From: Rhodanobacter thiooxydans LCS2
GTDB taxonomy: Bacteria > Pseudomonadota > Gammaproteobacteria > Xanthomonadales > Rhodanobacteraceae
NCBI RefSeq assembly: GCF_000264375.1
Contig: NZ_AJXW01000058.1
Span: forward strand, 1-56,175
Direction: 5' to 3'
DNA: 56,175 nt
The notes beneath the pieces are model-generated. The model saw only the letters and a program-made list of their open reading frames with translations. It was not told where the DNA came from and ran no database searches. Shown here one piece after another: positions 48,570 through 56,175 of the stretch (the stretch's first letter is position 1; the number at the start of each line of letters is the position of its first letter). The position numbers were made by a program, and so were the translations under genes.

Positions 48570-49289
48570 ATGACCTCCTCTTCACTTCTGCCCGAACCTG
48601 CCGCGCGGTGCTACGGCCTGCTGCTGCTGCCGACCTATCCCCTGCTGGCGATCGCCGGCGCCGTGACGCAGCGGCAGGTGTTCGCGCTGCTGGCGCTGGC
48701 CGTGCTGCTGACCGCGCTGCTGCTGCCGCAGCTGCTGGCGCGTCGCGCGTCGTCGTGGCTGCTGTGGTCGGGCGTGCTGGCCGGCCTGCTGCTGACCTGG
48801 CGGTATGGTTTTGCCGAGCTGTTGCTGGAGGCGGTGCCGGTGCTCATCAATGCGCTCCTGGCGTACTGGTTCGGCCGCACGCTGGCCACGGCCGAGCCGC
48901 TGGTGCAGCGCTTCATCGTCGCCATCGAAGGCGCCGAGCGCCTGCGGCAGCCGGGCGTGGCCGCCTATGCGCGCCAGGTCACCTGGTTCTGGACGGTGCT
49001 GCTCGGTGCCCAGGCGTTGCTGCTCACCGTGCTGTTGCTGTGCGCCGACCAGAGCGGGCTGCTCGCGCGCGTCGGGGTCGCCTCGCCGCTGCCGGTGCCC
49101 GAGCGCTGGGCCGCGACCTGGCTGCACCTGGGTGGCTACTTGCTGCTGGGTGCAGCGTTTCTCCTGGAGTACCTCTATCGCCGCTGGCGATTGCGCCATC
49201 TGCCGCATCCCGGCCTGCACGACATGCTGCTGCAGCTGGCGCTGCACTGGCCTCAATTGCTGCACGGCAAGCGCGCGGTGGCGCCATGA
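48570..49289 (+). CDS. Xanthomonadin/aryl-polyene cluster membrane protein (COG4648 type)
   Basis: A 239-residue inner-membrane protein with about six spans (YGLLLLPTYPLLAIAGAVTQ, ALLALAVLLTALLLPQLLAR, LLWSGVLAGLLLTWRYGF and others). Proteins of this kind occur in nearly all pigment clusters of this type and are sometimes mislabelled ketosynthases; no ketosynthase motif is present. Role unknown, perhaps in anchoring the assembly line at the membrane. It overlaps the next gene by 4 bp. Confidence 0.8.
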   Translation: MTSSSLLPEPAARCYGLLLLPTYPLLAIAGAVTQRQVFALLALAVLLTALLLPQLLARRASSWLLWSGVLAGLLLTWRYGFAELLLEAVPVLINALLAYWFGRTLATAEPLVQRFIVAIEGAERLRQPGVAAYARQVTWFWTVLLGAQALLLTVLLLCADQSGLLARVGVASPLPVPERWAATWLHLGGYLLLGAAFLLEYLYRRWRLRHLPHPGLHDMLLQLALHWPQLLHGKRAVAP

Positions 49290-49585
49290 ACGACGGCTTC
49301 GTGCAGGCGTTGCGCGTCGGCGTGGAGCATCCGGCCTTGCCCGGGCACTTTCCCGGTGCGCCGCTGGTGCCCGGTGTGCTGCTGCTGGAGCAGGTGGCAT
49401 TGGCCCTGCGCGCCTGGCGCGGGCAGCGGCTGGGCTGCGTGCTGGAGGCGAAGTTCGCCGCTCCGCTGCAGCCGGACGAGACCGCGCAGCTGCAGCTGAC
49501 GATGGCGGACGCATCGCGCGTCCGTTTCGAGATTCGGCGTGACGGCATGGTGCTGGCACGCGGCTTGGTCGAGGGAGCGGCGTGA
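49286..49585 (+). CDS. Hotdog-fold 3-hydroxyacyl-ACP dehydratase
   Basis: A 99-residue FabZ/FabA-like protein. HPALPGHFPGAPLVPGVLLL holds the catalytic His and the substrate loop. Its short length is typical of the dehydratase in aryl-polyene clusters. It removes water from the 3-hydroxyacyl-ACP to make each conjugated double bond. Overlaps both neighbours (ATGA upstream, GTGA downstream), showing tight coupling. Confidence 0.88.
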   Translation: MNDGFVQALRVGVEHPALPGHFPGAPLVPGVLLLEQVALALRAWRGQRLGCVLEAKFAAPLQPDETAQLQLTMADASRVRFEIRRDGMVLARGLVEGAA

Positions 49586-50547
49586 GTACACATGGACATT
49601 GGCAGAACCGCCCCGAGGGTGGTGGCCGTTTCGCGCTGTGGCTGATCCGCACGATTGCGCTGCACGGCGGACGCCGCGTGGGCCGGCTGTCCCTGTACCC
49701 GATCACGCTGTATTTCTTCCTGCGCCGCGGGCCGGAACGGCGGGCCTCGCGCCAGTACCTGCAGCGCGTGTTCGGCAAGCCGGCCACGGCGTGGCAGGTG
49801 CTCAGGCACATCCATTGTTTCGCCGCCACCATCCTGGACCGGATCTTCCTGCTGGCGCACGGTGAACGGCCATTCCAGATCGAGACCGAAGGCCTGGACC
49901 TCCTCGACGAGCGCATCGCGCAGGGTCGCGGCGTGTTGTTGCTCGGCTCGCACCAGGGCAGTTTCGAGGCACTGCGCGCGATCGGTGCGCGCCGGCCGCA
50001 GATGGCCTTGCGGGTGGTGCTGGACAAGCAGAAGACGCCGGCGATGACCGAGCTGCTGGAAGCGCTGGCGCCGGAGGTGGGCGCCTGCGTGATCGACGCG
50101 GCGCAGGACGGCACCACCATCGCGCTGGCAATGGCCGAGGCCTGCGACGCCGGCGCGCTGGTGGCGATGCTGGCCGACCGCGGCCGTGGCCACGAGGTGC
50201 TGCGGCGGACCAACCTGCTCGGCTCCCCCGCGCCGTTTCCGATCAGCCCCTGGCTGCTGGCGCATACGCTGCAGGTGCCGGTGGTGCTGTGCTTCGGCCT
50301 GTACCTCGGCGGCAACCGCTACCGCCTGGTGTTTGAACCGTTCAGCGACCGGGTGGAGATCCCGCGGCATGATCGTGGCCCGATGCTGGACCGGCTGATT
50401 GCCCGCTACGCGCAACGGCTGGAGCACTATATCCACGTGGCTCCCTACAACTGGTTCAACTTCTATGATTTCTGGCAAGACGCACCCGCTGCGGGTGAGC
50501 CTGCTGCTGAGCCTGCTGCTGCCGTGGGCGAGCGCGTCGGCATCTGA
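49582..50547 (+). CDS. LpxL/HtrB-like acyltransferase
   Basis: A 321-residue lysophospholipid/lipid A-type acyltransferase. The HX4-type motif is GSHQGSFEAL with downstream LADRGRGHE; the latter fits the DR.. segment of this family, and VAPYNWFNFYDFW closes the domain. In pigment clusters such enzymes attach the polyene to a lipid or sugar-lipid carrier. GTG start in a GTGA overlap. The C-terminus overlaps the LolA-like gene by 83 bp. Confidence 0.87.
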   Translation: MSTHGHWQNRPEGGGRFALWLIRTIALHGGRRVGRLSLYPITLYFFLRRGPERRASRQYLQRVFGKPATAWQVLRHIHCFAATILDRIFLLAHGERPFQIETEGLDLLDERIAQGRGVLLLGSHQGSFEALRAIGARRPQMALRVVLDKQKTPAMTELLEALAPEVGACVIDAAQDGTTIALAMAEACDAGALVAMLADRGRGHEVLRRTNLLGSPAPFPISPWLLAHTLQVPVVLCFGLYLGGNRYRLVFEPFSDRVEIPRHDRGPMLDRLIARYAQRLEHYIHVAPYNWFNFYDFWQDAPAAGEPAAEPAAAVGERVGI

Positions 50548-51121
50548 GCAGGCCGCGGCGGCCTCGACGCTGATTGCCGCGCTGGGCCAGCCGGCACCGG
50601 CGCATACCGCCTTCGCCGAGGCGCGCTTCCTGCAGATGCTGGACCGGCCGCTGGTGGTCTCCGGCGAGTTGGCGTGGCTCGGTGGCGATAGGCTGCAGCG
50701 GCGCGTCGAGCATCCGCAGCAGGAAACTTCCACCATCGCCGACGGCGAGGTGACCCAGCAGCGCGAGGGCCGCAGCCCGCGGCACTTCTCGCTGAAGCGC
50801 GCGCCACAACTGCAGGTGCTGCTGGACAGTTTCGTGGCGTTGCTTGGCGGCGATGCCGCGCGATTGCAGCAGGCGTTCGAGGTGCACCAGGAGGGCGACG
50901 CGCGCGGCGCCTGGACGCTGACCCTGGTGCCGCGCGATGCCCGCGTGGCGAAGACCGTGGCCAGCATCCGCATCGACGGCTACGCGAACGCCTCGCGTTG
51001 CATGCACCTGCAGGAGGCCGACGGCGACCTCGCGGTCGACCTGCTCGGGCCGCTGGCCGCACGGATGCCGGCCGAGCCCACGCGCGAAGCGCTGGCCGCG
51101 CTGTGCCAGAGCGCGCCCTGA
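50465..51121 (+). CDS. LolA-like outer-membrane lipid carrier
   Basis: A 218-residue periplasmic protein with a signal peptide (LRVSLLLSLLLPWASASA, cleavage near residue 25) and a LolA-like fold: FAEARFLQMLDRPLVVSGEL at the start, then repeated beta strands and RIDGYANASRCMHLQ. Probably carries the polyene lipid across the periplasm to the outer membrane. The start at 50465 lies deep inside the preceding acyltransferase gene (83-bp overlap), which is unusual; a later start would lose the signal peptide. Confidence 0.85.
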   Translation: MISGKTHPLRVSLLLSLLLPWASASASEQAAAASTLIAALGQPAPAHTAFAEARFLQMLDRPLVVSGELAWLGGDRLQRRVEHPQQETSTIADGEVTQQREGRSPRHFSLKRAPQLQVLLDSFVALLGGDAARLQQAFEVHQEGDARGAWTLTLVPRDARVAKTVASIRIDGYANASRCMHLQEADGDLAVDLLGPLAARMPAEPTREALAALCQSAP

Positions 51122-51123
51122 GC

Positions 51124-53442
51124 ATGCGCCGGGGCGCACGCGCGGCATTGCTGATCGGATGGTTGCTGGCGCTGGCCGGGCTCGGCTGGATGATCAGCCA
51201 GCGCCTGCACGTCAGCACCGACCTGCGCAGCTTCATGCCGGCGCCGACCACGCCGGACCAGCGTCTGCTGATGGAGCAGGTCGGCGAGGGACCGGGTTCG
51301 CGCCTGCTGCTGCTCTCCATCCGTGGCCAGTCCGATGCAAGGCTGGCGGCGCTGAGCCAGGGCCTTGCCGCCGCGCTGAAAAACGACGCGCGCTACAGCC
51401 AGGTGCTCAACGGCAGCTTCGACCTCGGTGCGCTGGACGAGCGCTTGCTGCCGTACCGCTACCTGCTGTCGCCCACGCTGGACACGCAGCCGCTGGACCA
51501 GGCCTATCTCGCCGACCAGCTGCAGCAGCGGCTGGACGACCTGTCCTCGCCCGCCGCCAGCCTGCTGAAAGGCCTGCTGCCGCGCGATCCCACGCTGGAG
51601 GTGCTGCAGTTGGCCGAGCGCTGGGCGCCGGCGAAATCGCCGCAGCTGCGCGAGGGCGTGTGGTTCTCGCCGCAGGACGAGGCGCTGCTGCTGGTGCAGA
51701 CGGCTGCCGCGGGTTTCGACCCAGGCGCGCAGCAGCAGGCGATCGACGGCATCCGCCAGGCCTTCGCCGCGCTGCCCGGCAGCGCCGGCGCAACGCTCGA
51801 GCTTAGTGGGCCAGGCTACTTCAGCGTGGTGGCCGCGGCGCAAACGCGGCACCAGGCGGACTGGATCGGGCGCATCTCCACCGTGGGCTTCATCGCGCTG
51901 CTGCTGCTGGCGTACCGCAGCATCGGCTCGCTGCTGCTGTCGGCGCTGCCGATCGCCAGCGCCGCGCTGGCCGGCATCGCTGTGCTCACCGTGGCCTTCC
52001 CCGCGGTGCACGGCATCACCCTGGCGTTCGGCTTCACCCTGCTCGGCGTGGCGCAGGAATACCCGATCCGCGTACTCAGCCACCGCCGCGCCGGCGAGGA
52101 TGCGCTGGCCAGCGTGCGCACGTTGTGGCCGCTGCTGCTCACCGCGATCGCCTCGGCCTGCATCGCCTACCTGGCGTTCTACGCCTCCGGCGTGAACGGG
52201 CTGAAGCAGCTGGCGCTGTTCACCATCGTCGGCCTGCTGGTGGCCGGCTTCAGCACGCGCTACCTGCTGCCGCACCTGCTGCCGCGACGCGTGCACGACG
52301 TGGCCGGGATGCACTGGCTGATACAGGCGCGCACGTTCGTCGATCGCCTGCCGCGGCCGCGCTGGATCCCCTTGGTGGTCGCCGCGGCAATCGTGGCGAT
52401 GCTGGTGCTGGCCCGCGGTCCGTTCTGGCAGGACAACCTCGCCGCGCTGACGCCGTTGCCGCCGGAGCTGCTGCAGCGCGACGCGCGCCTGCGCGAGGCG
52501 CTGGGCGCACCCGACGTGCGCTACCTGCTGGTGCTCGAGGCACCCAGCGCGCAGGGCGTGCTGGAACTGTCGGAGCGACTGCAGCCGAAGGCAGACGCGC
52601 TGCTGGCGCAGCATGCCGCCGATGCGCTGGAGCTGCCCTCGCGCTACCTGCCCAGCGTGGCCGTGCAGCGCGAACGGCAGGCGACGCTGCCCGACCGCGC
52701 CACGTTGCAGCACGTGCTGGACCAGGCGTTGCAGGGCCTGCCGTTCCGCGCCGACCTGTTCCGGCCGTTCGTCGACGATGTGCAGACCGCGCGCCGCTTG
52801 CCGCCGCTGACGCCCGAACGCTATGCGCAGACGCCGCTGGGCCAGCGCCTCGCCGCGATGCTGGTCGAGCGCGACGGCCACTGGCTCGGACTGGGCACGG
52901 TCAGCGGCGTGCACGACGTGGCCGCGCTGCAGGCGCTGGGTGCGGACAGCCACGGCGCGGTGCGCCTGCTGGATCTGAAGGCGGCTTCCGAATCGCTGGT
53001 GGTCGATTACCGTACGCGCATCCTGCAGGCGCTTGCGGCCGCCGCGCTGCTGCTGGTGCTGACCATCGCGCTCGCCCTGCGCAGCCTGCGCCGCGCCTGG
53101 CACGTGCTGGCGCCGATGACCCTGGCCACCTTCCTGGTGCTGGCGGTGGAGCGCGTGGCCGGCGTCGAGATCTCGCTGTTCCACCTGGTCGCGCTGATCC
53201 TCGCCGGTGGGCTGGGCCTGCACTACGCGCTGTTCTTCGAGCGCGACACCGGCGACGCGGCCGAGCAGCGGCGCACGCTGCATGCCACCATCGTCTGCGT
53301 GCTGTCCGCGCTGCTGGTGTTCGGCATGCTGGCGTGGGCGACGATTCCGGTGCTGCGCGCGATCGGGCTCACCGTGAGTCTCGGCGTGGCGTTCCACTTC
53401 TGCCTGTCGATCCTGATGGCGCCACATGCTCGACAAGACTGA
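51124..53442 (+). CDS. MMPL/RND-family exporter
   Basis: A 772-residue 12-span transporter of the MMPL type: N-terminal helix (ALLIGWLLALAGLGWMISQ), periplasmic loop with DLRSFMPAPTTPDQRLL, spans 2-6 (about residues 245-425), second loop, and spans 8-12 (about 640-765) with LVALILAGGLGLHYALFFER. Likely exports the polyene lipid across the inner membrane to the LolA-like carrier. It starts 2 bp after the LolA-like gene and overlaps the next gene by 17 bp. Confidence 0.9.
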   Translation: MRRGARAALLIGWLLALAGLGWMISQRLHVSTDLRSFMPAPTTPDQRLLMEQVGEGPGSRLLLLSIRGQSDARLAALSQGLAAALKNDARYSQVLNGSFDLGALDERLLPYRYLLSPTLDTQPLDQAYLADQLQQRLDDLSSPAASLLKGLLPRDPTLEVLQLAERWAPAKSPQLREGVWFSPQDEALLLVQTAAAGFDPGAQQQAIDGIRQAFAALPGSAGATLELSGPGYFSVVAAAQTRHQADWIGRISTVGFIALLLLAYRSIGSLLLSALPIASAALAGIAVLTVAFPAVHGITLAFGFTLLGVAQEYPIRVLSHRRAGEDALASVRTLWPLLLTAIASACIAYLAFYASGVNGLKQLALFTIVGLLVAGFSTRYLLPHLLPRRVHDVAGMHWLIQARTFVDRLPRPRWIPLVVAAAIVAMLVLARGPFWQDNLAALTPLPPELLQRDARLREALGAPDVRYLLVLEAPSAQGVLELSERLQPKADALLAQHAADALELPSRYLPSVAVQRERQATLPDRATLQHVLDQALQGLPFRADLFRPFVDDVQTARRLPPLTPERYAQTPLGQRLAAMLVERDGHWLGLGTVSGVHDVAALQALGADSHGAVRLLDLKAASESLVVDYRTRILQALAAAALLLVLTIALALRSLRRAWHVLAPMTLATFLVLAVERVAGVEISLFHLVALILAGGLGLHYALFFERDTGDAAEQRRTLHATIVCVLSALLVFGMLAWATIPVLRAIGLTVSLGVAFHFCLSILMAPHARQD

Positions 53443-53860
53443 CTGGGCGCACCTGATTCCGCATGCGGGCACGATGTGCCTGCTCGATGCGGTGCTCGAC
53501 TGGGACGAGCGCACGATCCACGCGACCAGCGCCAGCCATGCGCGCGCGGACAACCCGCTGCGCAGCGCGCAGGGCCTGCATGCGGTGCACCTGGCCGAGT
53601 ACGGCGCGCAGGCAGCGGCGGTGCATGGCGCGCTGCTGGCGCGTGTGCGCGGCGACGAGACGGTACGTTCCGGCCGACTGGTCAGCCTGCGCGATGTGCA
53701 GCTGCACGAGGAATACGTCGACGGCCTCGATGGCGCGCTGGACGTCCACGCCGAATGCCTTTACGCCGACGACGGCGGCGCGCAGTATGCGTTCCGCGTC
53801 GAGCATCGTGGCCGGCTGCTGGCCAGCGGGCGCGCCGCGGTGATCCATCCCTCCCGCTGA
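53426..53860 (+). CDS. Second hotdog dehydratase-like protein
   Basis: A 144-residue hotdog-fold protein of the 3-hydroxyacyl-ACP dehydratase type found in aryl-polyene clusters (COG4706-like): HLIPHAGTMCLLDAVLDWDE carries the conserved His, HLAEYGAQAAAVHGAL the central helix. Acts with the smaller hotdog protein upstream, perhaps as a heterodimer; this is inferred. Starts 17 bp before the exporter stop. Confidence 0.85.
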   Translation: MLDKTDWAHLIPHAGTMCLLDAVLDWDERTIHATSASHARADNPLRSAQGLHAVHLAEYGAQAAAVHGALLARVRGDETVRSGRLVSLRDVQLHEEYVDGLDGALDVHAECLYADDGGAQYAFRVEHRGRLLASGRAAVIHPSR

Positions 53861-53879
53861 ATCGCCTGCGAGCCACGCC

Positions 53880-54617
53880 ATGTCCGAAGCCCCTCCCGCA
53901 CGTCGCGCCCTGGTCACCGGCGGCAGTGGCGAGCTCGGCGGCGCGATCTGCCACGCGCTGGCGGCGGCCGGCTGGCACGTGATCGTGCATGGCCACCACA
54001 GCCTGGCGCGCGCAGCGGAAACCGCCGCGGCGATCGTCGCAGCCGGCGGCAGTGCACAGGCGGTCGCGTTCGACGTCACCGATGCGGAAGTGGTGCGCGC
54101 CGCGCTGGATGCGCTGCTGACCGAGGGGACCATCCACGCGCTGGTCAACAATGCCGGCATCCACGATGACGCGCCGATGGCCGGCATGAGCGACGAGCAG
54201 TGGCACCGGGTGATCGACGTCTCGCTGCACGGTTTCTTCCACGTCACCCAGCCGCTGCTGCTGCCGATGGCGCGCGCGCGTTTCGGCCGCATCGTCTCTA
54301 TCGGCTCGGCGGCGGCGCAGCTGGGTAACCGCGGCCAGACCAACTACGCCGCGGCGAAGGCCGCGCTGGTCGGCGCCGGCAAGTCGCTGGCGCGCGAGAT
54401 GGCCTCGCGGGGGATCACCGTCAATGTGGTCGCGCCCGGCGTGATCGAGGGGCGCATGGCCGAGGCGACGTTTCCGCCCGAGCGCATCCGCGAACTGGTG
54501 CCCGCGCAGCGCGCCGGCAAGCCGGAGGAAGTCGCCGCGCTGGTCGCGTTCCTGTGCTCCGACACCGCCGCCTACATCAACGGCCAGGTGATCGGGGTGA
54601 ACGGCGGCATGGCTTGA
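53880..54617 (+). CDS. 3-oxoacyl-ACP reductase (FabG-like)
   Basis: A 245-residue short-chain dehydrogenase. NADPH-binding TGGSGELGGAI, NNAG in LVNNAGIHDDAP, catalytic Ser in SIGSAAAQLG, Tyr-Lys in NYAAAKAALV. C-terminal INGQVIGVNGGMA is typical of FabG. It reduces the beta-keto group in each polyene extension cycle. Last plus-strand gene of the cluster, followed by a perfect REP hairpin. Confidence 0.93.
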   Translation: MSEAPPARRALVTGGSGELGGAICHALAAAGWHVIVHGHHSLARAAETAAAIVAAGGSAQAVAFDVTDAEVVRAALDALLTEGTIHALVNNAGIHDDAPMAGMSDEQWHRVIDVSLHGFFHVTQPLLLPMARARFGRIVSIGSAAAQLGNRGQTNYAAAKAALVGAGKSLAREMASRGITVNVVAPGVIEGRMAEATFPPERIRELVPAQRAGKPEEVAALVAFLCSDTAAYINGQVIGVNGGMA

Positions 54618-54653
54618 TGCTTCTCGCGCCCGCCGCGCTGTGATGACCGTGCT

Positions 54654-54731
54654 GTAGGAGCCCGCTCGCGGGCGATGCTCTGGAGGCCGGGATTCGCCCA
54701 AGAAAAGCATCGCCCGCGAGCGGGCTCCTAC
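54654..54731. repeat. REP-type inverted repeat and bidirectional terminator
   Basis: Perfect 26-bp arms (54654-54679 and 54706-54731) with the GTAGGAGCCCGCTCGCGGGC motif that is widely dispersed in Xanthomonadales and Pseudomonas. It separates the converging fabG-like and glycosyltransferase genes and can terminate both transcripts. Confidence 0.88.
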
Positions 54732-54747
54732 GGAGGAGTCGCGGCGA

Positions 54748-55533
54748 TCAACCATCCAGCGCCATCGGTTTGGCCGGCGCCGCGGCGGTGTCGTCGAGCA
54801 CCAGCGGTGCGCCGCGCGAGCGGCGGTAGCTGGCCACGATGTGGCCGTAGTGGACCACCCGGCCGATGGTGTAGGTGGTGATGCGGGTGACGTCGCGCAC
54901 CGGCTTGAGATGGCTGGGACGGAACGCGCCGTGGTAGCGCGAGGCGATCGGCACCGAAACCACGCCGAGCCGCTGCTCGCGCGAAGCGGCGATCAGGATC
55001 GCTGCCTCGAACACGAAGTTCTCCGCCGGCAGGTCGACCAGCGCCAGCGCCGCCTGCGGATACCAGCGTTGCCCGCTCTGGGTGTCGGCCACCGGCTGCG
55101 CGCAGGCCCATGAGATGCCCCAGTCGGCCACCGCGTTGGCGCGGCGGCGGCCCTTCGGCTGCTGCTCGCGGTCGAGCAGGCGCGCGCCGATCACGATGTG
55201 CTGCGGGTGGCGCTGCGCGGCAGCCACGATGCGCGGGATGTCGGCGGCCAGGTGCTGGCCGTCGCCGTCCATGGTCAGCACGGCGTCGTAGCCCTGGCGC
55301 AGCGCCTCGCGGAAGCCCTGGCGCAGCGCCTCGCCTTTGCCGCGGCGCGTGGCGTGGCGCAGCAGGGTCACCGGCAGCGCGGCGACGATCTCCGGCGTGC
55401 GGTCGTCCGAGCCGTCGTCGACCACGATCACCGGCGCGCCCAGCGCCAGCACGGATTCGACCACCGCACGGATCGCGGCTTCCTCGTTGAGGCAGGGAAT
55501 CAGCACACACCAGCGTGGGGCGGCAGTGTTCAA
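54748..55533 (-). CDS. Family 2 glycosyltransferase of the pigment cluster
   Basis: A 261-residue GT-A enzyme of the dolichyl-phosphate mannosyltransferase type: VLIPCLNEEAAI, VIVVDDGSDDRT, and the metal-binding DGDGQH. The middle FVFEAAILIAASREQR is typical of the family. No membrane tail. In such clusters it adds a sugar to the polyene head or lipid carrier. The TTG start at 55533 overlaps the ketosynthase stop (TTGA), a convincing coupled start despite the rare codon; a GTG within the RWCV region is an alternative. Confidence 0.88.
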   Translation of the reverse strand: MNTAAPRWCVLIPCLNEEAAIRAVVESVLALGAPVIVVDDGSDDRTPEIVAALPVTLLRHATRRGKGEALRQGFREALRQGYDAVLTMDGDGQHLAADIPRIVAAAQRHPQHIVIGARLLDREQQPKGRRRANAVADWGISWACAQPVADTQSGQRWYPQAALALVDLPAENFVFEAAILIAASREQRLGVVSVPIASRYHGAFRPSHLKPVRDVTRITTYTIGRVVHYGHIVASYRRSRGAPLVLDDTAAAPAKPMALDG

Positions 55534-56175
55534 GCGACGTGCTCCATGTCGATACGCAGTCCCAGTGTAGCGGCGGCGGCCAGCTCGCAGTGGCCGCCGC
55601 GACCGGCGAGCAGCGCCAGCAGCGGCAGGCTCGCCGCCGCGGGGCTGCCGGCGCGCCAGCCGTCCAGCGGCCCGGGCAGCGGCGCGTCGATGACCGCACC
55701 CGGCTGCAGCGCGAGGTCGAGCCGGGCCAGCGTGGCCGGGCCGGCCTGCGGCGCCAGCACCAGCGCGCAGCCGAACGACTGGAGGCATTCGGTGACTTCA
55801 CTGAGCGGACCGCTGCCGGCGGTGTCGCTGCACACCAGCAGCACCGCGCGCTGCTCGGCCAGCACCTGGCTCGCCGCTTCCAAGAGGCCGGCGCCGAAAC
55901 TGGCGCGTTGCGCGCAGACCGCGGTGGACGGCGCGTGGCAACCGGTGGCGATGGTCCAGTAGCCGACTGCGGCGTTGTGCACCGAGTTGTGGAAGCGGGT
56001 CGGCGACAGTTCGGCCGGCGCCTGGGCGAGGGTGGCGCACATGTAGTCGGTGATCGGCTGGTCGCCGTGCGAGGAGGCGAACACGCAGGCCAGCGCGGCA
56101 GGATCGCGGCCGCTCGTCGCCAGCGCCTGGCCGGCCGCTTCGACCGCCAGCAGCACGCTCTCCGGCGCGCGGCGG
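55530..56175 (-). CDS. Beta-ketoacyl synthase/chain-length-factor protein (partial)
   Basis: The C-terminal 214 codons of a ketosynthase-like protein; the 5' part lies beyond the window end. VFASSHGDQPITDYMCATLA and RFHNSVHNAAVGYWTIATGC match the N-terminal synthase half of the chain-length-factor family (ketoacyl-synt_2-like) in aryl-polyene clusters. The usual catalytic cysteine is not obvious: TGCHAPSTAVCAQRASFGAG resembles the region but lacks the standard TACSS, so this is probably the chain-length-determining partner of a true ketosynthase encoded further out. It overlaps the glycosyltransferase start by 4 bp. Confidence 0.85.
   Translation of the reverse strand, partial: RRAPESVLLAVEAAGQALATSGRDPAALACVFASSHGDQPITDYMCATLAQAPAELSPTRFHNSVHNAAVGYWTIATGCHAPSTAVCAQRASFGAGLLEAASQVLAEQRAVLLVCSDTAGSGPLSEVTECLQSFGCALVLAPQAGPATLARLDLALQPGAVIDAPLPGPLDGWRAGSPAAASLPLLALLAGRGGHCELAAAATLGLRIDMEHVA

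Overview
The window looks like the chromosome of a yellow-pigmented gammaproteobacterium of the Xanthomonadales, most likely a Rhodanobacter/Dyella-like member of the Rhodanobacteraceae. This is inferred from the high GC content, the xanthomonadin/aryl-polyene pigment genes with a XanB2-type chorismatase, the Oar-like TonB-dependent receptor, the XRE/AmpE/bactofilin neighbourhood and intergenic palindromes of the kind seen in this order. No 16S rRNA gene is present, so the genus is not proven.

Layout. (1) 1-18.8 kb is core chromosome: rhomboid protease, class I glutamine amidotransferase, a GspE/PilB-type ATPase, glyQS, an XRE regulator facing a large TonB-dependent receptor, an LplT-PlsC fusion, AmpE, a membrane hypothetical, NudC, ErpA, a bactofilin with a DUF6776 partner, bacterioferritin with a Fur-box-controlled Bfd, RppH and a tRNA-Met(CAU). 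(2) 18.8-36.1 kb is a ~17.3-kb genomic island inserted in the 3' end of tRNA-Met. It has a P4-type integrase, CTGGGGGTA arm-site repeats at both ends and a near-copy of the tRNA 3' end at the right border. It carries an AbiE remnant with its operator, an AlpA-like regulator, an HTH/zinc protein coupled to a second tyrosine recombinase, and an ~11-kb six-gene minus-strand module: SNF2 helicase with a DUF3883 nuclease-like tail, NYN nuclease, small unknown protein, DUF1156 DNA methyltransferase, unknown helical protein and DUF499 ATPase. A queD copy closes the island, and a second, chromosomal queD lies just outside. (3) 36.2-45 kb holds queD, a phasin and the complete atpIBEFHAGDC operon, interrupted by several families of palindromic repeats. 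(4) 45-47 kb holds a lipoprotein gene and glmU. (5) 47.1-56.2 kb is an aryl-polyene/xanthomonadin cluster: chorismatase, ACP, membrane protein, two hotdog dehydratases, acyltransferase, LolA-like carrier, MMPL exporter, FabG reductase, glycosyltransferase and a ketosynthase/chain-length-factor gene cut by the window end.

The most interesting part is the island module. Four of its junctions are tightly coupled, with overlapping or nearly abutting stop and start codons. Its DUF499/DUF1156/helicase core resembles gene sets found in defence islands, but it lacks the hallmark genes of DISARM, BREX and Dnd. It contains a NYN nuclease, two unrecognised proteins, and a possible small RNA on the opposite strand with its own promoter and terminator. 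It is best read as a candidate anti-phage modification/restriction system. Gene starts were chosen from ribosome binding sites, overlaps and family lengths. All family assignments are from reading motifs and remembered families, not from database searches.
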